Shown here one piece after another: positions 20,057-28,124 of a stretch of 29,435 nt of DNA (its first letter is position 1; each line of letters opens with the position of its first letter). The stretch is from Gaiellasilicea sp035575835 (lineage in GTDB: Bacteria; Actinomycetota; Thermoleophilia; Gaiellales; Gaiellaceae). The position numbers and the translations under genes are program-made. The DNA is taken from positions 1-29,435 of the forward strand of contig DATLXM010000052.1 of the NCBI GenBank assembly GCA_035575835.1, given 5' to 3'. The notes under the pieces are model-generated. The model worked only from the letters and a program-made list of their open reading frames with translations. It had not been told where the DNA came from and searched no databases.

Positions 20057-22377
20057 CGAAGCGTCCGCAGCGCGCTCCCGAGCGACTGGCGCGTGGTCAA
20101 AACACCCTCATAGAGGTCTCCCTCCCGCGCGACGCGCTCGAGCACGACGTCCATCGTGAACGCGGCCGGGTCGAGCGACGCGTTCACCTCCTCCCAGCGG
20201 AGCGGCGTCGAGACGGGCGCACCCGGCTTGGGCCGCACGGAGTAGACCGACGCGATCGTCTTCCCCTCCCCGTTCTGGTTCGAGTCGATCAGCACGCCCT
20301 TCCGCTTCGCCTTCGACCATTCCGTAGTCGCGAGGCCCGGATGGGCGCGGGCGATCGCGCCGGCGACGATCTCGGAGAACTCGCGCGTCTCGTCGAACGT
20401 GTGCCGCCGCTCGACCGGGACGAGGATGTGGATCCCTTCCGACCCGCTCGTCTTGGGGAACGAGATCAGACCGACGAGGTCGAGCACCTGCTTAACGAGC
20501 AGCGCGACCTCGATCGTCTCCGCGAAGCCGACGTCCGGCGAGGGGTCGAGGTCGAAGAGGACGAAGTCCGGGCGCGAGGGCTTGTCCACGCGCGAGTACC
20601 AGGTGTTCATGTCGATGCAGCCCATGTTCACGACCCAGAGGAGCGCCAGCTCCTCGTTCACGAGCGCGAAGTCGATCTCGCGCCGCGTGCGCGGGGAATC
20701 GCGGGTGGAGACCTCGAAGCGCCGCGTCGGGATCCAGTCGGGCATGTGCTTCGGCGCATCCTTCTGGAAGAAGAACTTGCCGAACGCCCCGTCGGGGTAG
20801 CGCTTCATCGTGAACGGGCGGTCGCGCAGGTGCGGCACGAGCACGGGCGCGATGTCGCGGTAGTAGGTGAGCACGTCGCCCTTCGTGATTCCCTCGTCGG
20901 GCCAGAACGGCTTGTCCATGTTCGAGAGCTTGAGCACGCGCTTGCCGCGCTTGACCTCCGGCCCGATCGCGTCGCGCTCGCGATGCACCTGGGCGGGCCG
21001 CTTGTCCTCGCGCAGACCCTGGTAGGAGGGTGCGCGGAGCCGGCCGTCGTGCGTCCACTCGACGAACTCGACCTCGCAGACGAGCTCGGGCTCGACCCAG
21101 ACGATGTCGGCCTTCCGGGTCTTCGGCAGCTTCGGGACCTCCTCGAACGGCGAGGTCTTCCGTTCGAGGCGGCGCAGGAGCTTCTGCAGCCTGTCGATCT
21201 CGGCGTCGTCGAAGCCGGTGCCCACGTTGCCCGCGTAGCGGAGGCCCCCCTCCTCCGAGACTGCGAGGATCAGCGCTCCGAAGCGACCCGTCCGGCGGCC
21301 CTGCCCCTTCGTGTAGCCCGCGATCACGAACTCCTGCCGGCCGTGGGTCTTCACCTTGAGCCAGTTGCGCGTGCGCTTTCCCGGCTCGTAGGTCGAGTCC
21401 GCGCGCTTCGCGATGATCCCCTCGAACCGCTGGGCCTCCGCTGCGGCGAAGAGCAGCGTGCCGTCGTCGAACGTGTCCGAGAGCTGAACGCCGCCTCGGC
21501 GGGTGTCGAGGAGCGCGGCGAGCCGCTCGCGGCGCTCCGCCAGCGGCAGCCCGATCAGCGGCACTCCTTCTTCCTCGAGTACGTCGAAGGCGACGAAGGC
21601 ATACGTCGTCCCCGGCTTCGCCTGCTGCATCGCGGAGAAGGTCGCGCGCCCGTCGGGGCCGATCGCGACGACCTCGCCGTCCAGAACGCAGTCCGGAGTC
21701 CGAACTCCGCGGACGAGCGCCTGCACGACCGTCGGGAAGCGATCGTTGAGCGGATTCGCGTTCCGGCTCCGCAGGTCGATCTCGCCCCCGCGCATCGTCG
21801 CGACCACCCGGTAGCCGTCCCACTTGACCTCGAAGAGCCAGCCCTTTCCGGTGGGCACCTCGCCGGCGAGCGTGGCGAGCATCGGGGCGTAGCTGCGGCG
21901 ATCCTTCAGCGCCCCCGCCGCGTCCTTCTTCTTCACGAGCAGCCAGTTCTTCGGGTCGCCGGAGAGCTTCGCAGGAACGAGCGTCCAGAGCCCCTCGAGC
22001 TTCTCGCCGTGGAGGTCGACCGTCAGGCCCCCATCGGTCTTCTCCTCGACGAGCTCGTAGGTGCCGTGATCCCAGATCTCGACGGTGCCGGCGCCGTAGT
22101 TGCCCTTCGGAATCTCGCCCTCGAAGGTCGCGTAGCCGAGCGGGTGATCCTCGACGTGCACGGCGAGGTGCTGTGTCCCCGGCTCGAGCGGAACGCCCTT
22201 CGGCACGGCCCAGCTCAGGAGAACGCCGTCGCGCTCGAGGCGGAAGTCGTAGTGGAGCCTCGTCGCGTCGTGCCGCTGGATCACGAAGATCGTCCGCTTG
22301 CCCCGGCGGCGTCCCGAAAACGGCTCCGGGGTCTTCTTGGGGTCGCGCTTGCGGCGATAGTCGGAGAGCGGCGGCAT
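20053..22377 (-). CDS. ligD: ATP-dependent DNA ligase LigD (PE-Lig-Pol)
   Basis: This 774-residue multifunctional enzyme belongs to bacterial non-homologous end joining. The N-terminal 3'-phosphoesterase has FVIQRHDATRLHYDFRLE (H36, H42, D44). The ligase core has the nucleotidyl lysine in FEVKWDGYR (K185), DCVLDGEVVA, FEGIIAKR and NWLKVK. The C-terminal primase/polymerase has RPFTMKRYPDG, FDLDPSPDVGF (D609, D611) and SGSEGIHILVPV. Domain order PE-Lig-Pol is as in Pseudomonas; mycobacterial LigD is Pol-PE-Lig. I chose ATG 22377 (MPPLSDYRRKRDPKKTPEPF); an upstream TTG at 22452 is unlikely. No ku gene lies in the window. Confidence 0.92.
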   Translation of the reverse strand: MPPLSDYRRKRDPKKTPEPFSGRRRGKRTIFVIQRHDATRLHYDFRLERDGVLLSWAVPKGVPLEPGTQHLAVHVEDHPLGYATFEGEIPKGNYGAGTVEIWDHGTYELVEEKTDGGLTVDLHGEKLEGLWTLVPAKLSGDPKNWLLVKKKDAAGALKDRRSYAPMLATLAGEVPTGKGWLFEVKWDGYRVVATMRGGEIDLRSRNANPLNDRFPTVVQALVRGVRTPDCVLDGEVVAIGPDGRATFSAMQQAKPGTTYAFVAFDVLEEEGVPLIGLPLAERRERLAALLDTRRGGVQLSDTFDDGTLLFAAAEAQRFEGIIAKRADSTYEPGKRTRNWLKVKTHGRQEFVIAGYTKGQGRRTGRFGALILAVSEEGGLRYAGNVGTGFDDAEIDRLQKLLRRLERKTSPFEEVPKLPKTRKADIVWVEPELVCEVEFVEWTHDGRLRAPSYQGLREDKRPAQVHRERDAIGPEVKRGKRVLKLSNMDKPFWPDEGITKGDVLTYYRDIAPVLVPHLRDRPFTMKRYPDGAFGKFFFQKDAPKHMPDWIPTRRFEVSTRDSPRTRREIDFALVNEELALLWVVNMGCIDMNTWYSRVDKPSRPDFVLFDLDPSPDVGFAETIEVALLVKQVLDLVGLISFPKTSGSEGIHILVPVERRHTFDETREFSEIVAGAIARAHPGLATTEWSKAKRKGVLIDSNQNGEGKTIASVYSVRPKPGAPVSTPLRWEEVNASLDPAAFTMDVVLERVAREGDLYEGVLTTRQSLGSALRTLR

Positions 22378-22527
22378 CCGGGCTTCTTCTACCCGAGCCG
22401 GATGGTTCGCCACATCGGTCTCAGACAAATCTCGGCTTTTTGCAGGCCTCAACGCGTACGGGGGCTATTTTCGCGCATCATTCGGAACAGGGGAAAAGCC
22501 TGTGGACTGTGTGGAAAGTCCGAGTGA
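22378..22527. other. 150-bp gap between accA and ligD
   Basis: This gap holds the ligD promoter region and the end of the accDA transcript. On the minus strand two short hairpins abut after accA: GGACT/AGTCC (22521-22504) and ACAGG/CCTGT (22503-22487), without a clear U tract. The region is noticeably AT-richer than its surroundings and contains repeated TCCACA-like words. I find no clear -10/-35 pair for ligD and no small gene. Confidence 0.4.
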
Positions 22528-23460
22528 TCAGGCGAGCACGCCCATTGAACGGAACTTGTCCCGACGGCGCGTGCGCAGCTCCGCCTGGGGAATGTCGTCC
22601 AGTTCGTCGAAGGCATCCGCGAGTGCCGCGCCGAGCAGCCGGGCCGCCTCGTCGGGACTCTGATGCGCCCCGCCCGCGGGCTCCGGGACGATCCCATCGA
22701 TCACCCCGAGCTCGAGGCAGTGGGCGGCGTCCGGCTTGAACGCTGCGGCAGCCTTCTGCCGCTCGCCGGCGTCGCGCCAGAGGATCGCGGCGCAGCCCTC
22801 GGGCGAGATCACGGAGTAGATGGCGTTCTCCTGCATCAGGACCGTGTCCGCGAGCGCGATCGCGACCGCGCCTCCGGAGCCGCCCTCGCCGATGATGCAG
22901 GCGACGGTCGGGACGCGGAGCTTCGCCATGGCTGCCTGGGAACGAGCGATCGCGCCCCCTTGGCCGTGCTGCTCGGCGGCGACGCCCGGGTAGGCGCCGG
23001 GCGTGTCGACGAGCGTGGCCAGCGGGAAGCCGTGCCGCTCGGCGATCTCCATCACGCGCATCGCCTTGCGGTAGCCCTCCGGATAGGCCATCCCGAAGTT
23101 CCGCTTCGTCCGCTCCTTGATGTCCCTGCCCTTCTGATGCCCGATCAGGGCGATCGTGCGGCCGTCCAGCTTGCCGATCCCGGCGACTAGGGCGAAGTCG
23201 TCGGCCCGGCCGCGATCGCCGTGGAACTCGAACCAGTCGTCGAGAAGCCGCTCCACGTAGTCCAGCGTGTAGGGGCGGTTCTCGTGGCGGGCGAGCTCGA
23301 CCTTCGTCCAGATCTCCTCGTCCGTGGGCTCGGCCTCGATCCGGTCGATCTGGCGTTTGAGGCGCTCGAGCTCGCCCGAGAGCCGGGCGCCGCGCAGGAG
23401 GTCGAGGCCGCTCAGCTTGCTCAGCCGGTCGCGGAGCCTGATCTCGGCATCGTTCGTCAT
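22528..23460 (-). CDS. accA: Acetyl-CoA carboxylase carboxyltransferase subunit alpha
   Basis: This 310-residue crotonase-fold subunit, with AccD, transfers the carboxyl group from carboxybiotin to acetyl-CoA, giving malonyl-CoA. Recognised sequences are DRIEAEPTDEEIW, NRPYTLDYVE, FHGDRGRADDFALVAGIG, NFGMAYPEGYRKAMRVME, TLVDTPGAYPGVAAE and IIGEGGSGGAVAIALADTVL, with ISPEGCAAILWRD near the end. ATG 23460 overlaps the accD stop by 4 bp. Longer upstream readings in this frame are a shadow of accD. Confidence 0.93.
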   Translation of the reverse strand: MTNDAEIRLRDRLSKLSGLDLLRGARLSGELERLKRQIDRIEAEPTDEEIWTKVELARHENRPYTLDYVERLLDDWFEFHGDRGRADDFALVAGIGKLDGRTIALIGHQKGRDIKERTKRNFGMAYPEGYRKAMRVMEIAERHGFPLATLVDTPGAYPGVAAEQHGQGGAIARSQAAMAKLRVPTVACIIGEGGSGGAVAIALADTVLMQENAIYSVISPEGCAAILWRDAGERQKAAAAFKPDAAHCLELGVIDGIVPEPAGGAHQSPDEAARLLGAALADAFDELDDIPQAELRTRRRDKFRSMGVLA

Positions 23461-24305
23461 CCTCCGACTCCGAAGAGGCGCAGCAGGCGAGCAAGGGTCG
23501 ATCGCAGCTCCGGGCGAGGCACGATCGCATCGACGTGGCCGAAGCGGAGATTCGACTCGGCGAGCCCGAAGTCGTCGGGAAGCTTCTCGCGCGTCGTTTG
23601 AGCGACGACGCGCGGGCCGGCGAAGGACATCAGCGCGCCGGGCTCGGCGAGCAGGACGTCCCCGAGGCTCGCGAAGCTCGCGAGGAGGCCGCCGGTCGTC
23701 GGGTGCGCCATCACGCTGATCAGCGCGCAACCGGACTCGTGCAGCTCCTCGACGGCACAGACGGTCTTCGGCAGCTGCATCAGCGCGAGAATCCCCTCCT
23801 GCATCCGGGCGCCACCCGAGGCGGAAATCGAGACGAGCGGGACGCCGGCGGCGGTCGCGCTCTCGCAGGCGCGCGCGAATTTCTCACCCGTGACGGAGCC
23901 CATCGAGCCTCCCATGAAGGAGAAGTCCATCACCGCGAGCCGGCAGGGCAGCTCCTCGATCGTGGCCGCACCGATCACCATCGCGTCGCCGAGCCCCGTC
24001 GCGATCTCTGCCTCCGCAAGGCGCTCCTTGTAAGGCCTGAGGTCGAAGAACGAGAGCGGGTCGGCCGAACGGAGATCTGCAGCCTCCTCGACGAAGCTGC
24101 CCGGGTCGGCGAGCTGCTCGATCCGGCGCCGCGCCTTGACGGGAAAGTGATGACCACACTGGTTACAGACACGCAGGGCAGCGTCGAGCTCGTCGTCTCG
24201 ATAGTGCGAGCCGCAGGTCGGGCATGTGTTCGGGTGCTTCTTCGCCGGCGGCTCCGGCGTGTGCTTGTGCTCGATGGAGACATCGATCTTGCTCGCTTCG
24301 GCCAT
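23457..24305 (-). CDS. accD: Acetyl-CoA carboxylase carboxyltransferase subunit beta
   Basis: This 282-residue partner of AccA has an N-terminal zinc ribbon (C28, C31, C47, C50 in CPTCGSHY and VCNQCGHHF) and a crotonase core with DPLSFFDLRPYKERL, VMDFSFMGGSMGSVTGEKF and SASGGARMQEGILALMQLPK, then THPTTGGLLASFASLGDVLLAEPGA-type sequence. ATG 24305 is preferred because the zinc ribbon follows at the usual distance and a TAAGAT box (24316-24311) ends 5 nt before it, suggesting a leaderless transcript separate from the arginase operon 58 bp upstream. Confidence 0.93.
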   Translation of the reverse strand: MAEASKIDVSIEHKHTPEPPAKKHPNTCPTCGSHYRDDELDAALRVCNQCGHHFPVKARRRIEQLADPGSFVEEAADLRSADPLSFFDLRPYKERLAEAEIATGLGDAMVIGAATIEELPCRLAVMDFSFMGGSMGSVTGEKFARACESATAAGVPLVSISASGGARMQEGILALMQLPKTVCAVEELHESGCALISVMAHPTTGGLLASFASLGDVLLAEPGALMSFAGPRVVAQTTREKLPDDFGLAESNLRFGHVDAIVPRPELRSTLARLLRLFGVGG

Positions 24306-24310
24306 GCCTG

Positions 24311-24316
24311 ATCTTA
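24311..24316 (-). promoter_or_regulatory. Likely leaderless -10 of accD
   Basis: TAAGAT on the minus strand ends 5 nt before the accD ATG. No strong -35 is visible in the upstream GC-rich spacer. No Shine-Dalgarno fits the ATG. Confidence 0.4.
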
Positions 24317-24363
24317 GACCCGGCCCCCCGGCGCGAAGTTGCACGGCTCGCGGATCGGCGCGC

Positions 24364-25140
24364 TCAGAGACCGAGGGCTACGCAGAGCCGGACGAGCTTC
24401 GACTCGTTCTCGGCCGCCCGGACGAGCCCGCTGAGGCCGGCGCCGGCAACTGGACGCGCGGCCGCGATCCGGCGGAGCAGCTCTTCGAGCTCGTCGAGGC
24501 GGAGGCCGTCGGGCTCGGGCATGAAGACGTCCAGTTCGCCCGGCTCGACGACGTCGCCGTCGAACGCGACGTAGACGGAGTCGGTTCCCTCCAGCGCCCG
24601 CTCGACGGCGTCGGCGCCCGTATGGATCCCGGCTCGAGCGATGAACTCCACCTCGCCGGGGTCGAGGCTTCTCGCCCCGACGAGCGCCACGTTGCCGGGC
24701 TCGATCGCACCCTCGTCGACCAGCATCCGGAGCGGCATTCCCCAGGCGTTGCCGGAGGGCGAGGTCGCCGGGGTGTTCAGGTCGCCGTGCGCGTCGAACC
24801 AGACGACGGCGAGCGTGTCGTTGCCGCCCGCGAGCCGTTCGATCGCGCCGAGGTGCGAGCAGCAGCAGCCGCCGAGGACGAGGGGTCGATCCGGGAGCTC
24901 CGAGGCGACGGCGAGGGTCTGCTCGGCGAGGGAGTCCGCCTCGACAACGCCGGCTTCGGGATAGGGCAGCTCGAGCCAGGCGGCCTCGGCCATCGTCCCA
25001 CCGCCCTCTCCCCACGCCCGGGGGACACGGACGAGGCCGGCGCCGAACTCGCGACCGCAGGAATGGCACTGGTAGTCCGGGCCGATCGCGACCGCCGTCA
25101 GCGTCCGGCAATCGGGACAGCGGGCGCGGAGCCGACTCAC
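24364..25140 (-). CDS. Arginase/ureohydrolase-family protein with N-terminal zinc ribbon
   Basis: This 258-residue protein begins with a zinc ribbon (C8, C11, C25, C28: CPDC and CHSC) followed by an arginase-fold domain. Metal-site motifs are FDAHGDLNTP (D116, H118, D120) and VAFDGDVVEP (D194, D196). The first motif, normally GGDHS, reads GGCCCSHLG (90-98), placing cysteine where the His ligand should be. The family hydrolyses guanidino or amidino groups (arginine, agmatine, formiminoglutamate); this substrate is unknown. GTG 25140 overlaps the GNAT stop by 4 bp. It ends a four-gene operon: HAD, GNAT, GNAT, arginase-like. Confidence 0.8.
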   Translation of the reverse strand: MSRLRARCPDCRTLTAVAIGPDYQCHSCGREFGAGLVRVPRAWGEGGGTMAEAAWLELPYPEAGVVEADSLAEQTLAVASELPDRPLVLGGCCCSHLGAIERLAGGNDTLAVVWFDAHGDLNTPATSPSGNAWGMPLRMLVDEGAIEPGNVALVGARSLDPGEVEFIARAGIHTGADAVERALEGTDSVYVAFDGDVVEPGELDVFMPEPDGLRLDELEELLRRIAAARPVAGAGLSGLVRAAENESKLVRLCVALGL

Positions 25141-25991
25141 AGCGTCTTCTCCAGGGTGTCCATCCGGCTGACGACGTGCATCCCGGCGCGCTCGTAGAGC
25201 CGGACCGCCCCGGTCGTGTTCTCGGCATCCACCCCGAGACCCGCGTTGCGGAGGCCACGGTCGTGGAATTGGCCGAACGCGTGCTGGAGGAGCGCGAGCC
25301 CGAGCCCGCGCCGCCGCCACTGCCGTCGAACCCCTAGCTCGCCAATCCAGCCGCGGGGAGGCTCGAACGTGTCGTCGCTCCGGCAGAGGCAGACCGCAGC
25401 GATCTCCGGCCCCTCCTCGACGAGGAACCAGAGCGAGGGCTCGAAGCTCTCGCGGTCGGTGTGCCACGTGCGCCACTCCTCGTACGGCGCCCGCTCGAAG
25501 TCCCAGTGGTCGGCGAACGCGTCCATGTGCGCCTCGTAGACGGGCCTCTCGTCCTCGCCCGGCCGCAGGGTGCGAACGGTCAGGCCCTCGGGCCATCCCG
25601 GGACCGGCGGCCGCTCCGAGAGCTCGATCCCCATTCGGTAGGACGAGCGGATCGGCGTGTAGCCCGACGCGGCGAAGACCGAACGGCCGGCGTCGTTCTG
25701 AGAGCCGATGGTCGCACGCACGAGAGGCGACGGCGGGGACGCCTCGGCGACATGGCGCTCGAGCTCCGGCACGAGGAGCTCCGATGCCCGCGAGCTGCCG
25801 GGCAGCTCCCGCACGTCCACCCACCATTTCGTCCGCTCGTCCGAGTTCGCATGCGTGTCGCCGTAGCCGACGAGGCGGCCGTCCCCGTCTTCGACGGCCA
25901 GCATGTACAGCCGGGGCATGCCGAACCACTCGGCGACGCCCTCGGCCGTCTCGTCCGCGGTGCCGTCGAGCGCGCGCGAGAGCTCGTTCAC
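25137..25991 (-). CDS. Two-domain GNAT acetyltransferase A
   Basis: This chain of at least 284 residues has two GNAT folds. The second is clear: DAFADHWDFERAPYEEWRTW, then GWIGELGVRRQWRRRGLGLA (acetyl-CoA loop) and LGVDAENTTGAVRLYERAGM. The first is degenerate and probably structural, as in MshD-like tandem GNATs. The GTG 25991 start cuts into the first domain. The same frame continues upstream as LTIRRPVAADAAAIAGLV, and a CTG at 26057 has AAGGAG 7 nt before it, so the real start may be that CTG (306 aa). It is a paralogue of the next gene upstream. Substrate unknown. Confidence 0.8.
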   Translation of the reverse strand: MNELSRALDGTADETAEGVAEWFGMPRLYMLAVEDGDGRLVGYGDTHANSDERTKWWVDVRELPGSSRASELLVPELERHVAEASPPSPLVRATIGSQNDAGRSVFAASGYTPIRSSYRMGIELSERPPVPGWPEGLTVRTLRPGEDERPVYEAHMDAFADHWDFERAPYEEWRTWHTDRESFEPSLWFLVEEGPEIAAVCLCRSDDTFEPPRGWIGELGVRRQWRRRGLGLALLQHAFGQFHDRGLRNAGLGVDAENTTGAVRLYERAGMHVVSRMDTLEKTL

Positions 25992-26043
25992 GAGGCCTGC
26001 GATTGCGGCCGCATCCGCCGCGACGGGCCGCCGGATCGTCAGC

Positions 26044-26973
26044 TCATGCGCGTGCAGGGCGAAGCTCCTTCTCGTAGATCACGGCCTCCCAGAAGACCCG
26101 CATCCCGGCCTTCTCGTAGAGGCGCGTCGCACCGGTCGGGCTCTGGGCGTCGACTCCGAGCGCGACGCGTCGCTCGCCACGCCCGAAGAACTCGGCGAAG
26201 GCGGTGGCGAGTAGGGCCTCGGCGATTCCGCGCCGGCGCCAGGCCGGCCTGACGCCGAGCGTCCCGACCCAGCCCCACTCGCCGTGCCGCTTCCAGTAGC
26301 AGGCGTTCCCCGCCACGATTTCGTCGCCCTCGAGCGCGACCCAGAAGAGCGTCGGGTCATAGCCCTCGACCTCGAAGACGCTTTTCGCCCATTCCTCGTA
26401 GGGGCGACGCCGGCTCTCCCAATGATCCTCGAACGCCTCCTCGAGCACGGCGTGGAACTGCTCCCGCTCGGCCTGGTCGCGAAAGAGCCTGATCTCGATC
26501 CCGTCCGACTCCGGAACCGGAGGTGCAGCGTCGAGGTCGATCACCATCCGCCAGAAATGGCGTTCCGGGTGATAGCCGTGCGCGCTGAAGAGCCCCGGCA
26601 CGGCGGGGTCGTTGACGAGAGCAGCGTTCTGGAGATACGCGCGCTCGCCCTCCGGCACGGCGGCGGCGCCCACACGGGCACGCTCCTCGGTCACCCGGAG
26701 GATCTCGCCCCCGACACCGCGACCGTCAAGCTCGGGATGGACGTAGCCGTCGACGAGGGACCGACCGCCGCCCCGGCTCTCGTACGCGGCGTAACCGGCG
26801 AGTCGCCCGTCGAGCTCGAGCAGGAAGACGTCCTGGTCGAGGTCGTAGCCCTCCCATTCCTCCCGCAGGTCGGCCTCGGTCCAGTCGCTCTCACCGATCA
26901 GCGCCAGGTCGGAGGCCTGCGCGAGCGCGAGGACCTCGGGGAGGTCCTCCATCGTCGCGGGACGGCGCTTCAC
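26044..26973 (-). CDS. Two-domain GNAT acetyltransferase B
   Basis: This 309-residue protein is closely similar in layout to its downstream neighbour. The N-terminal GNAT domain includes VDGYVHPELDGRGVGGEIL (about 74-92). The C-terminal domain has EAFEDHWESRRRPYEEWAKS, TLGVRPAWRRRGIAEALLAT and ALGVDAQSPTGATRLYEKAG. Both domains keep an acetyl-CoA loop, unlike the first domain of the paralogue. The GTG 26973 start overlaps the HAD stop by 4 bp. The two genes look like a tandem duplication that has since diverged. Confidence 0.83.
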   Translation of the reverse strand: MKRRPATMEDLPEVLALAQASDLALIGESDWTEADLREEWEGYDLDQDVFLLELDGRLAGYAAYESRGGGRSLVDGYVHPELDGRGVGGEILRVTEERARVGAAAVPEGERAYLQNAALVNDPAVPGLFSAHGYHPERHFWRMVIDLDAAPPVPESDGIEIRLFRDQAEREQFHAVLEEAFEDHWESRRRPYEEWAKSVFEVEGYDPTLFWVALEGDEIVAGNACYWKRHGEWGWVGTLGVRPAWRRRGIAEALLATAFAEFFGRGERRVALGVDAQSPTGATRLYEKAGMRVFWEAVIYEKELRPARA

Positions 26974-27626
26974 ACCGGTACGAGCTCGTCGAGCACGTCC
27001 GGCAGGCCGGCGAGGTCTGTCAGCTCGCGATCCGGGACGGGATCGGCCCGCTCGCCGAGCCTGTTGATCCAGACCGTCGTGAGGCCGAGCTCACGCCCGG
27101 GCGCGATGTCGTGAAAGAGGCTCGCGGCCACGTGGACGTGCTGCTCGCGGTCCGCGGTGAGCTCGGCGAAGCGCTCCCAGTGCCCGTGCGCCGGCTTGTA
27201 GGACTGCACGTCCTCGGCCACGACAACGAGATCGAAGGGGACGCCGAGCTGCTTCTGGGAGGTCGCGATCAGGTCGCGGTCGGAGTTCGAGAGGATCGCG
27301 AGACTCCAGCCGCGCCTGCGGAGCTCGGCGAGCGCCTCCGGCACCTCGGGAAATGGTGGCCAGTCGGGGAGCGACTGCGCCAGCGCGCCACTCTCGCCCT
27401 CCGGGATCCCGAGGCCGGTCTCGCTCGCAAGCCGCTCGAGGGTGAGCGACAGCACCTCGGCGTAGGAGCGGTACTGCTCGGCCTGCACCTCCGGCTCGAG
27501 CTCGTGATAGCGGCGCAGGAGCTCCGGTGCCTGCTCGATCCCGTAGAGGCGCTCGAGGACGGCGCCGACCCCTGCATTCCAGTCGATCAGAGTGCCGTAA
27601 CAGTCGAAGGTGGCCCAGCGGGACAT
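26970..27626 (-). CDS. HAD hydrolase, L-2-haloacid dehalogenase-like
   Basis: This 218-residue HAD protein has motif I FDCYGTLIDWNAG (about 8-20) with the nucleophile Asp, motif II LAILSNSDRD, motif III lysine in VQSYKPAHGHW and a C-terminal ASLFHDIAPGRELGLTTVWI. That pattern resembles haloacid dehalogenase type II, though many relatives are phosphatases of small metabolites. ATG 27626 is preceded by TAAGCT at exactly -12 to -7, predicting a leaderless start. It is the first gene of HAD-GNAT-GNAT-arginase. Confidence 0.82.
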   Translation of the reverse strand: MSRWATFDCYGTLIDWNAGVGAVLERLYGIEQAPELLRRYHELEPEVQAEQYRSYAEVLSLTLERLASETGLGIPEGESGALAQSLPDWPPFPEVPEALAELRRRGWSLAILSNSDRDLIATSQKQLGVPFDLVVVAEDVQSYKPAHGHWERFAELTADREQHVHVAASLFHDIAPGRELGLTTVWINRLGERADPVPDRELTDLAGLPDVLDELVPV

Positions 27627-27632
27627 GCGCGG

Positions 27633-27642
27633 AGCTTACTGT
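27633..27642. promoter_or_regulatory. Overlapping divergent -10 elements, HAD operon/GNAT
   Basis: TAAGCT (27638-27633, minus) predicts a start on 27626, exactly the HAD ATG. TACTGT (27637-27642, plus) predicts a start at 27649, one base before the GNAT ATG. The boxes share 2 bp, giving start points 23 bp apart, as at 12867-12876. The intergenic gap is only 23 bp. Confidence 0.5.
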
Positions 27643-27649
27643 CACGTCC

Positions 27650-28123
27650 ATGCGGATCGAACCGCTTCTCCCCGGCGACTGGCCTGCGGTCGCTGCGATC
27701 TTCGAGGAGGTGATCGCGACCCGAAACGCGACGTTCGAGACCGGCGTGCCGTCGTGGGCCGACTGGGACGTCCAGCACCTTCCCGCTCACCGGTTTGCCG
27801 TCCGGGAGGACGACCGGCTGCTCGGCTGGGCGGCGCTCTCGCCGTACTCGCGGCGGCCCGCCTACGCGGGCGTCGCCGAGATCAGCGTCTACGTGGCCGC
27901 GTCGGCGCGCGGCCTCGGGGCTGGGCGGGCCCTGCTCGAGGCACTCGTCGCGTCGGCCCGCGCCGGCGGCCTCTGGACGCTCCAGGCCGGGATCTTCCCC
28001 GAGAACGAGGCGAGCCTCGCCCTCCACCGCGCGCTCGGGTTTCGCGAGGTCGGAATCCGAGAGCGCATCGGCCGGCTCGATGCCGGCTGGCGCGACGTCG
28101 TCCTGCTCGAGCTACGTCTCTGA
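27650..28123 (+). CDS. GNAT acetyltransferase, phosphinothricin acetyltransferase-like
   Basis: This 157-residue single-domain GNAT resembles the Pat/Bar/MnaT group: IFEEVIATRNATFETGVPSW near the N terminus, ISVYVAASARGLGAGRALLE (acetyl-CoA loop) and FPENEASLALHRALGFREVG. Members acetylate phosphinothricin, methionine sulfoximine or related amino acids, so detoxification is plausible but the substrate is not proven. ATG 27650 follows TACTGT with no Shine-Dalgarno, suggesting leaderless expression. The longer upstream reading overlaps the HAD gene. It ends 1 bp before the convergent fabF stop. Confidence 0.84.
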   Translation: MRIEPLLPGDWPAVAAIFEEVIATRNATFETGVPSWADWDVQHLPAHRFAVREDDRLLGWAALSPYSRRPAYAGVAEISVYVAASARGLGAGRALLEALVASARAGGLWTLQAGIFPENEASLALHRALGFREVGIRERIGRLDAGWRDVVLLELRL

Positions 28124-28124
28124 C

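Noticed and set aside
19954..22527. An 857-residue plus-strand open frame
   Set aside because: It begins in the shifted tail of the GNAT pseudogene and then runs antisense to ligD. The clear LigD domains on the minus strand explain this region.
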